Assembly (NCBI RefSeq): GCF_019774615.1
Contig: NZ_CP081496.1
Location: 6,253,234 to 6,317,233 of the forward strand
Direction of reading: 5' to 3'
Origin: Streptomyces sp. BHT-5-2
Lineage (GTDB): Bacteria > Actinomycetota > Actinomycetes > Streptomycetales > Streptomycetaceae
DNA: 64,000 nt
Made by a program: the position numbers and the translations under genes. Positions 40,109-48,718 of the stretch are shown here, piece after piece. The notes under the pieces are model-generated. The model had not been told where the DNA came from. It ran no database searches and was given only the letters and a program-made list of their open reading frames with translations. The stretch's first letter is position 1; each line of letters begins with the position of its first letter.

Positions 40109-41735
40109 CGGAGCCCTCCATCGCGCTCTCGTGGGTGTGCGTGCCGTCGGAAGCCCCGTGCGGGGTCTGGAGCGCCAGCTCCATCACGGCGTCCTGGGTG
40201 GCCTGGTCGGCGGTGAGTTCGCCGGTCAGCCGGCCCTGCGCCATCACCAGCACCCGGTCGCTCATGCCGAGCACCTCGGGCAGGTCGCTGGAGATCATCA
40301 GCACTCCGCAGCCGGCCGCCGTCAGCTCGTTGACGAGCCGGTAGATCTCGACCTTGGCGCCGACGTCGATGCCGCGGGTCGGCTCGTCCAGGATCAGCAG
40401 CCGGGTCTCGGCCAGCAGCCACTTGCCGATGACGATCTTCTGCTGGTTGCCGCCGGAGAGGGTGCGGGCGTGCTGCCCCAGCCCGCTCATCCGCACCTTC
40501 AACTGCTCGGCGACGGCGGCTGCCCGGCGACGCTGCCCGCGCCGGTCGACCAGCCCGCCACGGGTGTCCCGATCGAGTCGGGCCAGCGTCAGGTTGTCCT
40601 GCAGCGAGGCGTCCAGCACCAGGCCCTGGCCCTTGCGGTCCTCGGGGACGAGCCCCAACCCGGCCCGCATCGCGGCCCGGACGTCGCCCCGGGGCAGCGG
40701 CTCACCGGCCACCTCGACGCTGCCGGCGTCGTAACGGTCCACGCCGAAGACGGCCCGGGCGACCTCCGTGCGGCCGGCGCCGACCAGCCCGGCCAGCCCG
40801 ACCACCTCGCCGGCCCGGACGTCGAAGTCGACGCCCTCGAAGACCGGCCGGGCCGGGGCGCCGCCGGTTCGCCCGGCGCCGCGGCGGGTCAGGCCCCGCA
40901 CCCGCAGCAGCGGCGCGCCCGGTGCGTCGGGACGGCGGCGGGGGTACTGCTCGGCGATGTCCCGGCCGACCATCAGCCGGATCAGTTCGTCCTCGCCGGT
41001 GTCGGCGGGCACCTCGGCGACCGAGCGGCCGTCGCGCAGGACGGTGACGCGGTCGCCGAGGGCGCCTATCTCGTCGAGGTGGTGGGTGATGAAGACGACG
41101 CCGACGCCGGCGGCGCGCAGTTCGCGGACGATGCCGAAGAGCGTCTCCACCTCTTCGGAGGTGAGCACCGCGGTCGGCTCGTCCATGATCAGGACCCGGG
41201 CGTCCAGGCTGAGCGCCTTGGCGATCTCCACCATCTGGAGCCGGGCGATGCCGAGTTCGGCGACCGGGGCGTTCGGGGAGACGTCCAGGCGCACCCGGCG
41301 CAGCAGTTCGGCGGCGCGGGCGCGCATGGTCTTCCTGTCGACCAGGCCGAGGGCGGTGCGCGGCTGGCGGCCGAGGAAGATGTTCTCGGCGACGGTCAGC
41401 CCGGGGACGAGGTTGAACTCCTGGTAGATGGTGGCGATGCCGAGCCGTTCGGCGTCCTGCGCGGAGCGGATCCGCACCTCGCGGAGCCCGTCGGCCGAGC
41501 CGTCCGGGCCCCCGTGGGCGAGGATGCGGCCCGCGTCGGGGCGGTGGGCGCCGGAGAGCATCTTGATCAGGGTGCTCTTGCCGGCCCCGTTCTCGCCGAG
41601 CAGTACGTGCACCTCGCCGGCGCGCAGGCTCAGATCGACGCCGTCCAGCGCGCGGACTCCGGGGAACGCCTTGGTCACCCCCTCGACGCGCAGCAGTTCG
41701 CGGCCGTCCGGTACGTCGTCGTTGACGCCGGTCAT
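40098..41735 (-). CDS. rbsA: Sugar ABC transporter ATP-binding protein, two-domain
   Basis: 545 residues with two fused ABC domains. The first has Walker A GENGAGKST (about residue 43), LSGAH-type Q-loop surroundings and Walker B RVLIMDEPTAVL. The second has a degenerate Walker A GLVGAGRTEVA, signature LSGGNQQK and Walker B LLILDEPTRGID. This is the usual RbsA pattern. Powers uptake through RbsC. It starts 190 bases after the lacI gene on the same strand; that spacer has no further copy of the LacI operator. Confidence 0.95.
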   Translation of the reverse strand: MTGVNDDVPDGRELLRVEGVTKAFPGVRALDGVDLSLRAGEVHVLLGENGAGKSTLIKMLSGAHRPDAGRILAHGGPDGSADGLREVRIRSAQDAERLGIATIYQEFNLVPGLTVAENIFLGRQPRTALGLVDRKTMRARAAELLRRVRLDVSPNAPVAELGIARLQMVEIAKALSLDARVLIMDEPTAVLTSEEVETLFGIVRELRAAGVGVVFITHHLDEIGALGDRVTVLRDGRSVAEVPADTGEDELIRLMVGRDIAEQYPRRRPDAPGAPLLRVRGLTRRGAGRTGGAPARPVFEGVDFDVRAGEVVGLAGLVGAGRTEVARAVFGVDRYDAGSVEVAGEPLPRGDVRAAMRAGLGLVPEDRKGQGLVLDASLQDNLTLARLDRDTRGGLVDRRGQRRRAAAVAEQLKVRMSGLGQHARTLSGGNQQKIVIGKWLLAETRLLILDEPTRGIDVGAKVEIYRLVNELTAAGCGVLMISSDLPEVLGMSDRVLVMAQGRLTGELTADQATQDAVMELALQTPHGASDGTHTHESAMEGSDVR

Positions 41736-41925
41736 GCGCTGCCCCTCTCTCCTCGGTGTGTTCCTCGGGTGGGTGTTCGTCGGGTGGCGGGTGGCCCCGG
41801 ACGGTGTGGCGGTGGCGGGCCCCCGGGTCGTGTGGGTTGTGCGGGCCGTATCGGCTGCGGGGGACGGGCGGATCGGGGCGATCCGGATGTTCCGGACGGT
41901 CGGTGGTGCCGGCGGGCGGGGGCGG

Positions 41926-42927
41926 TCAGCGGGCGGGGGCCTCGCCGCAGGAGCGGCGCGGCACCAGCCGGGCGGGCAGCAGGACCGACTCGGCGGGACG
42001 GCCCTCGATGCGTGCCAGCAGGGTCTGCACGGCGGCCCGGCCGAGGTCGCGGGTGGGCTGGGCGATGGCGGTCAGCGGCGGGTCGGTGTGCGCGAACCAC
42101 GGCACGTCGTCATAGACCACCAGCGCCATGTCGTCGGGCACCCGCAGGCCGCGGGCGCGGAGTTCGTCCATCGCGCCGAGCGCCATCAGGTTGTCGGTGG
42201 CCAGCACCGCGTCCGGTGGTTCGGGGAGGTCCAGGAAACCGCTCATCACCCGGCGGCCGCCGCTGGGTTGGAGGTCGGGGGTGGCGCCGACCCGCTCGTC
42301 GGGGAGCGCGATGCCGTGGCCGGCCAGGGCCGAGCGGAAGAGTTCCAGGCGCTCGTCGCCGGTGGGGGTGCCGGCCGGGGCGACGATGATCGCGGGGCGG
42401 CGACGGCCGAGCGCGGCGAGGTGGGCGGCGAGGTCGGTGAGCGCGGTCCGGCCGTCGGCGCGGACGCAGGGGGCGTCGATGCCGGGGACGGCGCGGTCCA
42501 GCAGGACGAGCGGGGTGCCGGAGGCGACGACCTCACGGAGCATCGCCGAGCCGGTGCCGGCCGAGCTGACCAGCAGGCCGTCGATCCGGCGGTCCAGCAG
42601 GGTGCGGATGTAGTCGTCCTGCTGGGCGGGGCGTTCGCCGGCGTTGCCGATGACGAGGCTGTAGCCCAGGCCCCGGGCGGCGTCCTCGACGGCGTCGGCC
42701 AGCTCGGTGAAGAAGGGGTTGGTGAGATCGCCGATCACCAGACCGAGCGCGCCGGTCCGGGCGGTGCGCAGGGCACGGGCGACGTTGTTGGGCCGGTAGC
42801 CCAGTTCCCGTACCGCGGCGAGCACCCGCTCGCGGGTCTCGGCGACCGGACTGTTGCCGTTGAGGACCCGGGAGACGGTGGCGACGGAGACCCCCGCCCG
42901 CTCCGCCACGTCCTTGATGTTCGCCAT
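41926..42927 (-). CDS. LacI-family repressor of the sugar operon
   Basis: 333 residues. The N-terminus NIKDVAERAGVSVATVSRVLNG is the LacI helix-turn-helix with hinge helix (ERVLAAVRELGYRPN, NVARALR). A sugar-binding core follows with LVIGDLTNPFFTELADAVE and DAVLATDNLMALGAM. It heads the rbs operon and should release DNA on binding the transported pentose. Two TAATCGATTA operators stand 27 to 68 bases upstream of its start, so it represses itself and the transport genes from one promoter region. Confidence 0.94.
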   Translation of the reverse strand: MANIKDVAERAGVSVATVSRVLNGNSPVAETRERVLAAVRELGYRPNNVARALRTARTGALGLVIGDLTNPFFTELADAVEDAARGLGYSLVIGNAGERPAQQDDYIRTLLDRRIDGLLVSSAGTGSAMLREVVASGTPLVLLDRAVPGIDAPCVRADGRTALTDLAAHLAALGRRRPAIIVAPAGTPTGDERLELFRSALAGHGIALPDERVGATPDLQPSGGRRVMSGFLDLPEPPDAVLATDNLMALGAMDELRARGLRVPDDMALVVYDDVPWFAHTDPPLTAIAQPTRDLGRAAVQTLLARIEGRPAESVLLPARLVPRRSCGEAPAR

Positions 42928-42950
42928 GGCTCCGCCGCCGTCCTGCCGGT

Positions 42951-42998
42951 GTGTAATCGATTACGCGTGTCGCGCGAGGGCTACGTAATCGATTACAC
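42951..42998. promoter_or_regulatory. Twin LacI operators (TAATCGATTA)
   Basis: Two perfect palindromes TAATCGATTA at 42954-42963 and 42986-42995, centres 32 bases apart (three helical turns, same DNA face). The flanks are also inverted: 42951-42965 is the exact reverse complement of 42984-42998. The central CG with A/T-rich arms is typical of LacI-family sites. Good for cooperative or looped binding. Confidence 0.9.
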
Positions 42999-43081
42999 GG
43001 GCCGGGCGTCAAGATTCGGCGAACGTGACCTGTGTCACGGCGGATGCCGGCGGGGCCGCGGCCGAGCGGTACGGAACGGCG

Positions 43082-43114
43082 GAGGGCCGCACCCCGTCGG
43101 GGGGTGCGGCCCTC
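43082..43114. terminator. Perfect 14-base hairpin
   Basis: Arms 43082-43095 and 43101-43114, loop GTCGG. It lies about 145 bases past the ohr stop and 84 bases upstream of the operators, and would stop read-through from ohr into the lacI promoter. Confidence 0.75.
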
Positions 43115-43259
43115 TGTGTGCCGATGCCGGACGCGGCGGTTCGGACCGTCCCGGTGGACTCGGCGACCTCGCTCGCCTCGGTCGCCCTCACTCGCCCGGG
43201 CTCCCTCGGTTCGCTTCGGTCGCTCCGACCTCCCGGGGCGCCCCGACCGCTCCGGTCCG

Positions 43260-43688
43260 TCAGGCGACGGTCAGCGTGACCTCGATGTTGCCGCGGGTGG
43301 CGTGGGAGTAGGGGCACACCTGGTGCGCCTTCTCCACGAGGTCCTTGGCGGTGGCGGCGTCGACGGTGGGGATCGAGGCGACGATCTCCACCGCGAGGCC
43401 GAAGGCACCGTCCGGGGTCTTGCCGATGCCGACCTTGGCGGTCACCCGGGAACCGGAGACGTCGGCGTTCTCCCGGCGGGCGACGACGCTGAGCGCGCCC
43501 TGGAAGCAGGCGCTGTAGCCGGCCGCGAAGAGCTGCTCCGGGTTGGTGCCGGCGCCGCTGCCGCCCTGCTCCTTGGGCGGGTTGACGACGACGTCGAGCT
43601 TGCCGTCGTCGCTGGCGACGCGGCCGTCGCGGCCGTTCTCGGCGGTGGCGACGGCGGTGTAGACGACGTCGACGGGCTGGATGGACAT
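43260..43688 (-). CDS. ohr: Organic hydroperoxide resistance protein
   Basis: 142-residue OsmC/Ohr peroxidase that reduces organic and fatty acid hydroperoxides using a cysteine pair. Peroxidatic Cys in YSACFQGAL and resolving Cys in QVCPYSHATRGN; Arg and Glu of the active site are in GGSGAGTNPEQLF. ATG at 43688 is preceded by GGAGGATCC, better than the upstream ATG. No OhrR gene is adjacent, although a MarR gene lies at 45643. Confidence 0.95.
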   Translation of the reverse strand: MSIQPVDVVYTAVATAENGRDGRVASDDGKLDVVVNPPKEQGGSGAGTNPEQLFAAGYSACFQGALSVVARRENADVSGSRVTAKVGIGKTPDGAFGLAVEIVASIPTVDAATAKDLVEKAHQVCPYSHATRGNIEVTLTVA

Positions 43689-43786
43689 ACCGGATCCTCC
43701 TGTGGTTCGCCGCGACTCGCGCCCACTCATCGCGACGGCTTGCCGACGAGCCTAACGGGCCGGGGCCGCCCGGCGGGAGGCGAGTC

Positions 43787-44236
43787 TCACAGTGCGGAGG
43801 CCGGATCGGCCGGCGCGCGGGTGGGGACGGCGCCGGCGGCCCGGAGCAGTGCGGCCGTCTCCGGGTGCGGCCCGGCCAGCGCCCAGTCCAGTGGCCCGAG
43901 GCCCGTGCCGTGGTCCTCGCGGAGCCGCGGGTCGGCGCCGTGCGCGAGGAGTTCGCGGACCGCCGCGGTGTGGCCCCAGCAGGCGGCGGCGCACAGCGGG
44001 GTGCCCTGCTCGCCGTGCCCGCTCTCGGCGTCGGCCGGCGCGCCCGCCGCCAGGAGTACGCGGACGCTGTCGGCGTCGCCGTGCACGGACGCCGCGTACA
44101 GCGGGGTGGTGCCGTCGGCGTCGGCCGCCGCCGGGTCGGCCCCGGCCCGCAGCAGCGCCGTCACCTGGGCGACCCCCGCCAACGCCGCTGCCGCGACAAG
44201 GCGTTCGGCGAGCTTCTTGCGCTTCCGGTTGTTCAT
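43787..44236 (-). CDS. Ankyrin-repeat protein
   Basis: 149 residues with about four ankyrin repeats: VTALLRAGADPAAADADG, TTPLYAASVHGDADSVRVLL, GTPLCAAACWGHTAAVREL and LGPLDWALAGPHPETAALL. A lysine/arginine-rich start (NNRKRKKLAERL). Ankyrin repeats bind partner proteins; none can be named. Start ATG 44236 follows GAGG. The long upstream frame is not in keeping with the family. Confidence 0.88.
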   Translation of the reverse strand: MNNRKRKKLAERLVAAAALAGVAQVTALLRAGADPAAADADGTTPLYAASVHGDADSVRVLLAAGAPADAESGHGEQGTPLCAAACWGHTAAVRELLAHGADPRLREDHGTGLGPLDWALAGPHPETAALLRAAGAVPTRAPADPASAL

Positions 44237-44380
44237 ACGGGCGAGGTTACGACCTACGGACCCACGGGCTAGCGCCCGCGGAGGCGGGACGGTGCAGCCC
44301 GCGCGAAACAGGCGCGGCCGCAAGGGAGTTCGCCCCGCCACGAGCGAGCCGGGAAAGCGGGCGGACGGAAGCCGGGAGCG

Positions 44381-44491
44381 CGCCCGCCGGTCGGAACCGG
44401 GTGGGTGCGCCCGCCGGACGGTGGCCGGGCGAGCGCACCCCCGGACGGAGGCCGAGTGAACACGCCCCGGACGGAGGCCGGTTGAGCACGC
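44381..44491. repeat. Degenerate tandem repeat of about 27 bases
   Basis: Between the ankyrin and reductase genes, four imperfect units around CCGGACGGAGGCCG run in tandem with GC-rich flanks. No promoter or coding signal is clear in this 295-base gap. Confidence 0.45.
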
Positions 44492-44531
44492 CCGCCGGCC
44501 GCCGCGCTTCCCGGCCGTCCGGACGGTGGCC

Positions 44532-45554
44532 TCAGTCCGCCAGGCTCACGATCATCTTCCCGGTATTGGTGCCGCGGAGCATGCCGAGGAACGCCTCGAC
44601 GCCGTTCTCGATACCCGAGACCTTGGTCTCGCTGTACTTCAGCTCGCCTGAGCGGATCCAGGCGGAGACCTCCTCGACGAACTGCGGCTGCAGCGCCTGG
44701 TGGTCGCTGACCAGCAGGCCCTCCAGGCGGAGGCGCTTGCCGATCACCAGGGGGAGGTTGCGCGGGGCGCAGCTCGGCTCGGTGGCGTTGTACATCGAGA
44801 TCATGCCGCAGATGGCGGCACGGCCGTGGACGTTGAGCACGCTGATGGCGGCTTCGAGGTGGTCGCCGCCGACGTTGTCGAAGTAGACGTCGATGCCGTC
44901 GGGGGCGGCGGCCTTGAGCTGCTCGGTGACGTCGCCGTTCTTGTAGTTGAAGGCGGCGTCGAAGCCGTACTCCTCGGTGAGCAGCCGGACCTTCTCGTCG
45001 GAGCCGGCGGAGCCGATGACGCGGGAGGCGCCCTTGAGGCGGGCGATCTGCCCGACCTGGCTGCCCACCGCGCCGGCCGCGCCGGAGACGAAGACGGCGT
45101 CGCCCTCCTTGAACCCGGCGACCGCCAGCAGGCCCGCGTACGCGGTCAGGCCGGGCATGCCCAGGACGCCGAGGTAGGCGGTGAGCGGGGCGAGCGAGGC
45201 GTCCACCTTGGCGACGCGGTCGGCGCCGAGGACGGCGTGCTCGCGCCAGCCGAGGCCGTGCAGGACGTGGTCGCCGGGCGCGAAGCCGTCGGCGCGCGAG
45301 GCGAGGACCTCGCCGATCGCACCGCCTTCCATCGGCTGGTCCAGCTGGAAGGGCGGGACGTAGGACTTGACGTCGTTCATCCTGCCGCGCATGTACGGAT
45401 CGACGGAGAAGTGGACGTTCTTGACGAGGATCTGGCCGTCGGCGAGCTCGGGCAGCGCAGCCTCACGGAGCGCGAAGTCGTCGGGGGTGGGCCAGCCCTG
45501 CGGGCGGGCGACGAGGTGCCATTCGCGGCTGGTCGTCGGCAGCGGTGCGGACAT
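44532..45554 (-). CDS. NADP-dependent MDR-superfamily reductase (CurA/leukotriene B4 dehydrogenase-like)
   Basis: 340-residue zinc-free medium-chain reductase that saturates carbon-carbon double bonds of enones. The substrate side has HFSVDPYMRGRMND, the cofactor fold is GDAVFVSGAAGAVGSQVGQIARLKG, and Tyr in NVGGDHLE surroundings matches the family. No zinc-binding cysteines. It diverges from a MarR gene with two palindromes between the starts, so expression is probably raised by an electrophile or phenolic. Confidence 0.94.
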   Translation of the reverse strand: MSAPLPTTSREWHLVARPQGWPTPDDFALREAALPELADGQILVKNVHFSVDPYMRGRMNDVKSYVPPFQLDQPMEGGAIGEVLASRADGFAPGDHVLHGLGWREHAVLGADRVAKVDASLAPLTAYLGVLGMPGLTAYAGLLAVAGFKEGDAVFVSGAAGAVGSQVGQIARLKGASRVIGSAGSDEKVRLLTEEYGFDAAFNYKNGDVTEQLKAAAPDGIDVYFDNVGGDHLEAAISVLNVHGRAAICGMISMYNATEPSCAPRNLPLVIGKRLRLEGLLVSDHQALQPQFVEEVSAWIRSGELKYSETKVSGIENGVEAFLGMLRGTNTGKMIVSLAD

Positions 45555-45574
45555 GAGCGTGATCCTCCAAATGC

Positions 45575-45614
45575 TTCAGATGCTGAAACAATGATGCAGC
45601 TGAATATTTCAGCT
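45575..45614. promoter_or_regulatory. Paired MarR-type operators
   Basis: TTCAG-ATG-CTGAA at 45575-45587, and a longer perfect dyad with arms AGCTGAA and TTCAGCT around TAT at 45598-45614. They lie between the divergent reductase (start 45554) and MarR (start 45643) genes. Centres are 25 bases apart. Confidence 0.75.
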
Positions 45615-45642
45615 TGTCAAGCAATTGGGTATCCTGGTGTGT

Positions 45643-46155
45643 ATGACTCCGCGCCCAGACCCGCTGACCGTCGAGGTGGTCGATCTCATCGGCACCGTCG
45701 TCGCCCGCTATCACGAGGAGTACGAGCGCGCCGCGGCCGAGCACTCCCTCACGGGTGCCCAGGCCAGGCTGCTGCGGATGCTGGTGATGGAGCCGATGCC
45801 GATGCGCAAGCTCGCCCAGTGCCTGAAGTGCGAGCCGTCCAACGTGACCGGCATCGTGGACCGCCTGGAGTCCCGCGGCCTGGTGGAGCGCCGCCCCGAC
45901 CCCGCCGACCGCCGGGTCAAGCTGGCCGTGCCGACCCCCGAAGGCCGGGAGACGGCCGAGCGGCTGCGCACGTCGCTGGACTTCGCCCGTCAGCCGCTCG
46001 GCCGGCTGACGGTCGCCGAGCGCACCCTGCTCAGGGAGCTGCTCCAGCGGATGCTGGGCGTCGAGCCGGAAGCGGACGAGGACGCGGGCGACACCGGAGG
46101 GACGGGGAGCGCCGGGACGACCGGCAGGGGCAAGAAGGGCGGCACAGCGGGGTAG
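45643..46155 (+). CDS. MarR-family regulator
   Basis: 170 residues. Winged helix with LTGAQARLLRMLVMEP, KLAQCLKCEPSNVTGIVDRLESRGLVERR (recognition helix SNVTGIVDRL) and the wing DPADRRVKLAVP. It has one or two cysteines near the recognition helix (LKCEPS) that might sense oxidation. A Gly/Thr-rich tail. ATG at 45643 is preferred over a TTG at 45625. It likely represses itself and the divergent reductase through the sites at 45575-45614. Confidence 0.92.
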   Translation: MTPRPDPLTVEVVDLIGTVVARYHEEYERAAAEHSLTGAQARLLRMLVMEPMPMRKLAQCLKCEPSNVTGIVDRLESRGLVERRPDPADRRVKLAVPTPEGRETAERLRTSLDFARQPLGRLTVAERTLLRELLQRMLGVEPEADEDAGDTGGTGSAGTTGRGKKGGTAG

Positions 46156-46266
46156 GCCAGGAGGATCTGGAAGGCGGGCCGGGCCGCACGGCGGCCGAAT
46201 TGGCCCAGGCGCACGGCAGTGGAGTGTCCCAGCCGACCGGGCCGCCGACGTCCTAATCTGGACCGC

Positions 46267-46890
46267 ATGACGCACCAGAGCCCCACCCGGCACTCCGTTG
46301 ACTTCTACTTCGACCCCATCTGCCCGTTCGCCTGGATCTCCTCCCGCTGGATCCTGGAGGTGGAGCGCCAGCGGGACATCGAGCTGCGGTTCCGGGTGAT
46401 GAGCCTGTCCGTGCTCAACGAGGGCCGCGAGGACCTCCCCGAGAAGTACCGCGACCTGCTGGACGCCGGCTGGGGGCCGGTGCGGGTGTGCATCGCGGCC
46501 GCACAGGAGCACGGCGAGGAGGTGCTGCGCGACCTGTACACCGCGCTCGGCACCCGGATCCACAAGGAGGGCCGGGAGGACACCGCGACCGTCGTCGAGG
46601 AGGCGCTCGCCGAGGTGGGGCTGCCCGCCGGGCTGGCGCGCGCCGCGGAGACGGATGCCTACGACGACGCGCTGCGCAAGAGCCACCATGAGGGCATGGA
46701 CCCGGTCGGCGAGGACGTCGGCACGCCCACGATCCACATCGACGGGGTGGCCTTCTTCGGCCCGGTCCTGATGTCGATCCCGCGGGGCGAGGACGCGGTG
46801 CGGGTCTTCGACGGCGCCCGGCTGCTCGCCGGCTACGACCGGTTCTTCGAGCTGAAGCGGACCCGCACCGGGGAATTCGACTTCAGCTGA
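46267..46890 (+). CDS. Mycothiol-dependent nitroreductase/DsbA-like protein (Rv2466c homologue) with C-x-x-A active site
   Basis: 207 residues, as long as mycobacterial Rv2466c and aligned by eye through nearly its whole length (VDFYFDPICPFAWISSRWILEV cut here at DPICPFAW; LRKSHHEGMDPVGEDVGTPT; VAFFGPVL; FFELKRTRT). The thioredoxin-fold motif is Cys19-Pro-Phe-Ala22: the first cysteine is kept, the second of the family pair is alanine. This leaves a monothiol mechanism with mycothiol as electron donor. Rv2466c activates nitro-aromatic prodrugs and protects against oxidative stress. ATG at 46267 keeps the same numbering as the mycobacterial protein. Downstream of MarR by 111 bases on the same strand. 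Confidence 0.92.
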   Translation: MTHQSPTRHSVDFYFDPICPFAWISSRWILEVERQRDIELRFRVMSLSVLNEGREDLPEKYRDLLDAGWGPVRVCIAAAQEHGEEVLRDLYTALGTRIHKEGREDTATVVEEALAEVGLPAGLARAAETDAYDDALRKSHHEGMDPVGEDVGTPTIHIDGVAFFGPVLMSIPRGEDAVRVFDGARLLAGYDRFFELKRTRTGEFDFS

Positions 46891-46892
46891 GG

Positions 46893-48539
46893 TCAGTTGA
46901 CGGCGGCGGAAGCGGCGTCCTCGGAGGCGTCGCCCGTCGCCGTGCCCGTCGCCCCTGGCCGTGCCGTCTCCCCCTCCTTCGCCGTGCCCCGCGCCGCCCC
47001 CATGCCGCGCAGCAGCACCACCGCCAGGACGGCCCCCGTGCCCATCACGCCCGCGGCACACAGCACGGCGGTGTGCAGTCCCTGCGTGAAGGCGTCCTTG
47101 GCGGCCGCCACCAGCACGTGACCTGCCTCGCCCGGAAGCCGGGCGGCGACCGCCAGCGCCCCGGCCAGGGTTTCCTGTGCCGTCCCGGCGGCCTGATCCG
47201 TGAGACCGCCGGGCAGCACACCCCGTATGTCGCCGCGGTAGACCGCGCTCCCGACGGTGCCGAGGATCGCCATGCCCAGGGCGCCACCCAGTTCGGTGCC
47301 CGACTCCAGCAGCGCCGAGGCGGAGCCCGCCCGCTCCGGCGGCGCGGCGCCGAGGGCCAGCTCGTTGCCGAGCGACATCACCACCACCAGGCCGGAGGCG
47401 TAGACCGCGGACCCGCCCAGAACGAACCACAGCGGCGAGGACGGCGCCAACCAGGACAGCCACACGAAGCCGCCGGCCGCGACGGCGAAGCCGAGGGCGA
47501 CGACGAAGGCCCGGTCCAACCTGCGGGCGAGCACCGCGGACAGCGGAGCCATCCCGCCGACGGCCAGGGTCGGCACCAGGTTCCACAGCGCCGCCCGCAG
47601 CGGGCTCATGCCCCGTACGGTCTGGAGGTACTGGGTGAAGAACACCGCGCACCCGACGACCGCGAACATCGCCAGCAGGTTCATCAGGACCGAGCCGCTG
47701 AACCCGCGGTGCCGGAAGAGCTCCAGGTCGAGCATGGGATGACGGGCGGTGCGCTGCCGCAGGACGAAGGCCGCTGCCGCCAGTACGCCGACGGCCAGGG
47801 CGGCGACGGGGAGCGCGGTCACGCCGTTGCGGGCGATCTCCTTGATCCCGTAGACCGCGGGCAGCATCGCCGCCAGGGAGAGCGCCGACCCCAGGAGGTC
47901 GAAGCGGCCGGCGGCCGGCTTCCGGAACTCCGGGAGCAGCAGCGGCCCACAGATCAACAGCAGTGCCATGGCAGGGGTGTTGACCAGGAAGACCGAGCCC
48001 CACCAGAAGTTCTCCAGCAGCGCCCCGCTGAGCACCGGACCGAGGGCGATCCCGCCGGTCACCGCCGCGGACCAGATGGCGATGGCCTTGCCGCGCTGCC
48101 GCTCGTCGAGGAAGAGGTTGCGGATCAGGGCGAGGGTGGACGGCATCAGGGTGGCGCCGCCGACGCCGAGCAGCGCCCGGGCCGCGATGAGCATCTCGGC
48201 GTTCTGCGCGTAGGCGGCGAGGCAGGAGGCGAGGCCGAAGAGGACCGCGCCGAACAGCAGCAGCCGGCGGCGGCCGATTCGGTCGCCGAGCGCGCCCATG
48301 GTGATCAGCAGGCCGGCGAGCACGAAGCCGTAGACGTCGAGGATCCACAACTGCTGGACGGCGCTGGGCTCCAGTTGGGCCGTCAGGAACGGCACGGCGA
48401 AGTAGAGCACCGAGACGTCCATCGAGACGAGCAGGCAGGGCAGCAGGAGGACGACCAGAGCGGTCCACTCCCGACGGCCCGCGGTCGTGGGCGGGGTCGG
48501 CGCACCCGGCACCGCGGGGGTATACGTGGTAAACGTCAT
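46893..48539 (-). CDS. MFS drug exporter, DHA2 family
   Basis: 548 residues, 14 hydrophobic helices. Motifs: LVSMDVSVLYFAVPFL (helix 1), MGALGDRIGRRRLLLFG (motif A) and AVTGGIALGPVLSGALL (motif C). It resembles the QacA/SmvA pumps for cationic and amphipathic drugs. ATG at 48539 (MTFTTYTP) is chosen over an upstream ATG. It diverges from the GntR-TetR hybrid regulator, with operators in the gap, so export is likely induced by its substrate. Confidence 0.93.
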   Translation of the reverse strand: MTFTTYTPAVPGAPTPPTTAGRREWTALVVLLLPCLLVSMDVSVLYFAVPFLTAQLEPSAVQQLWILDVYGFVLAGLLITMGALGDRIGRRRLLLFGAVLFGLASCLAAYAQNAEMLIAARALLGVGGATLMPSTLALIRNLFLDERQRGKAIAIWSAAVTGGIALGPVLSGALLENFWWGSVFLVNTPAMALLLICGPLLLPEFRKPAAGRFDLLGSALSLAAMLPAVYGIKEIARNGVTALPVAALAVGVLAAAAFVLRQRTARHPMLDLELFRHRGFSGSVLMNLLAMFAVVGCAVFFTQYLQTVRGMSPLRAALWNLVPTLAVGGMAPLSAVLARRLDRAFVVALGFAVAAGGFVWLSWLAPSSPLWFVLGGSAVYASGLVVVMSLGNELALGAAPPERAGSASALLESGTELGGALGMAILGTVGSAVYRGDIRGVLPGGLTDQAAGTAQETLAGALAVAARLPGEAGHVLVAAAKDAFTQGLHTAVLCAAGVMGTGAVLAVVLLRGMGAARGTAKEGETARPGATGTATGDASEDAASAAVN

Positions 48540-48600
48540 GGCCGACAGCGTAAGCACGCGGGGTTTACGGCACAAACACCTTGCCGCACAAGGGATTTAG

Positions 48601-48623
48601 AGGTGCATCACACTAGTGCACCT
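48601..48623. promoter_or_regulatory. Operator-like dyad AGGTGCA-N9-TGCACCT
   Basis: Perfect seven-base arms, with an inner palindrome CACTAGTG at 48611-48618. It lies 62 bases from the MFS start, in the MFS/regulator gap. Confidence 0.65.
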
Positions 48624-48691
48624 GGAGGGCCGAACGGGCGCCGGCACAGGCGCTGCTACGCTCAACACCCCGGAAAACCCGGGAGATCCCC

Positions 48692-48703
48692 CTAGTGCAC
48701 TAG
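48692..48703. promoter_or_regulatory. Palindrome CTAGTGCACTAG before the hybrid regulator
   Basis: Perfect 12-base palindrome, 15 bases before the regulator GTG, overlapping the expected promoter or leader. It shares CTAGTGCA with the dyad at 48601-48623, so one protein probably binds both. The form resembles YtrA-type GntR sites. Confidence 0.7.
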
Positions 48704-48718
48704 TACGGAGGTCGCCGC

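Noticed and set aside
43012..43259. Gene in the lacI-ohr gap
   Set aside because: Frames there have no starts with ribosome sites and no steady codon bias; the gap is accounted for by operators and a terminator.
45463..48468. 1001-codon minus-strand frame
   Set aside because: It runs through three known genes out of frame. No protein family features.
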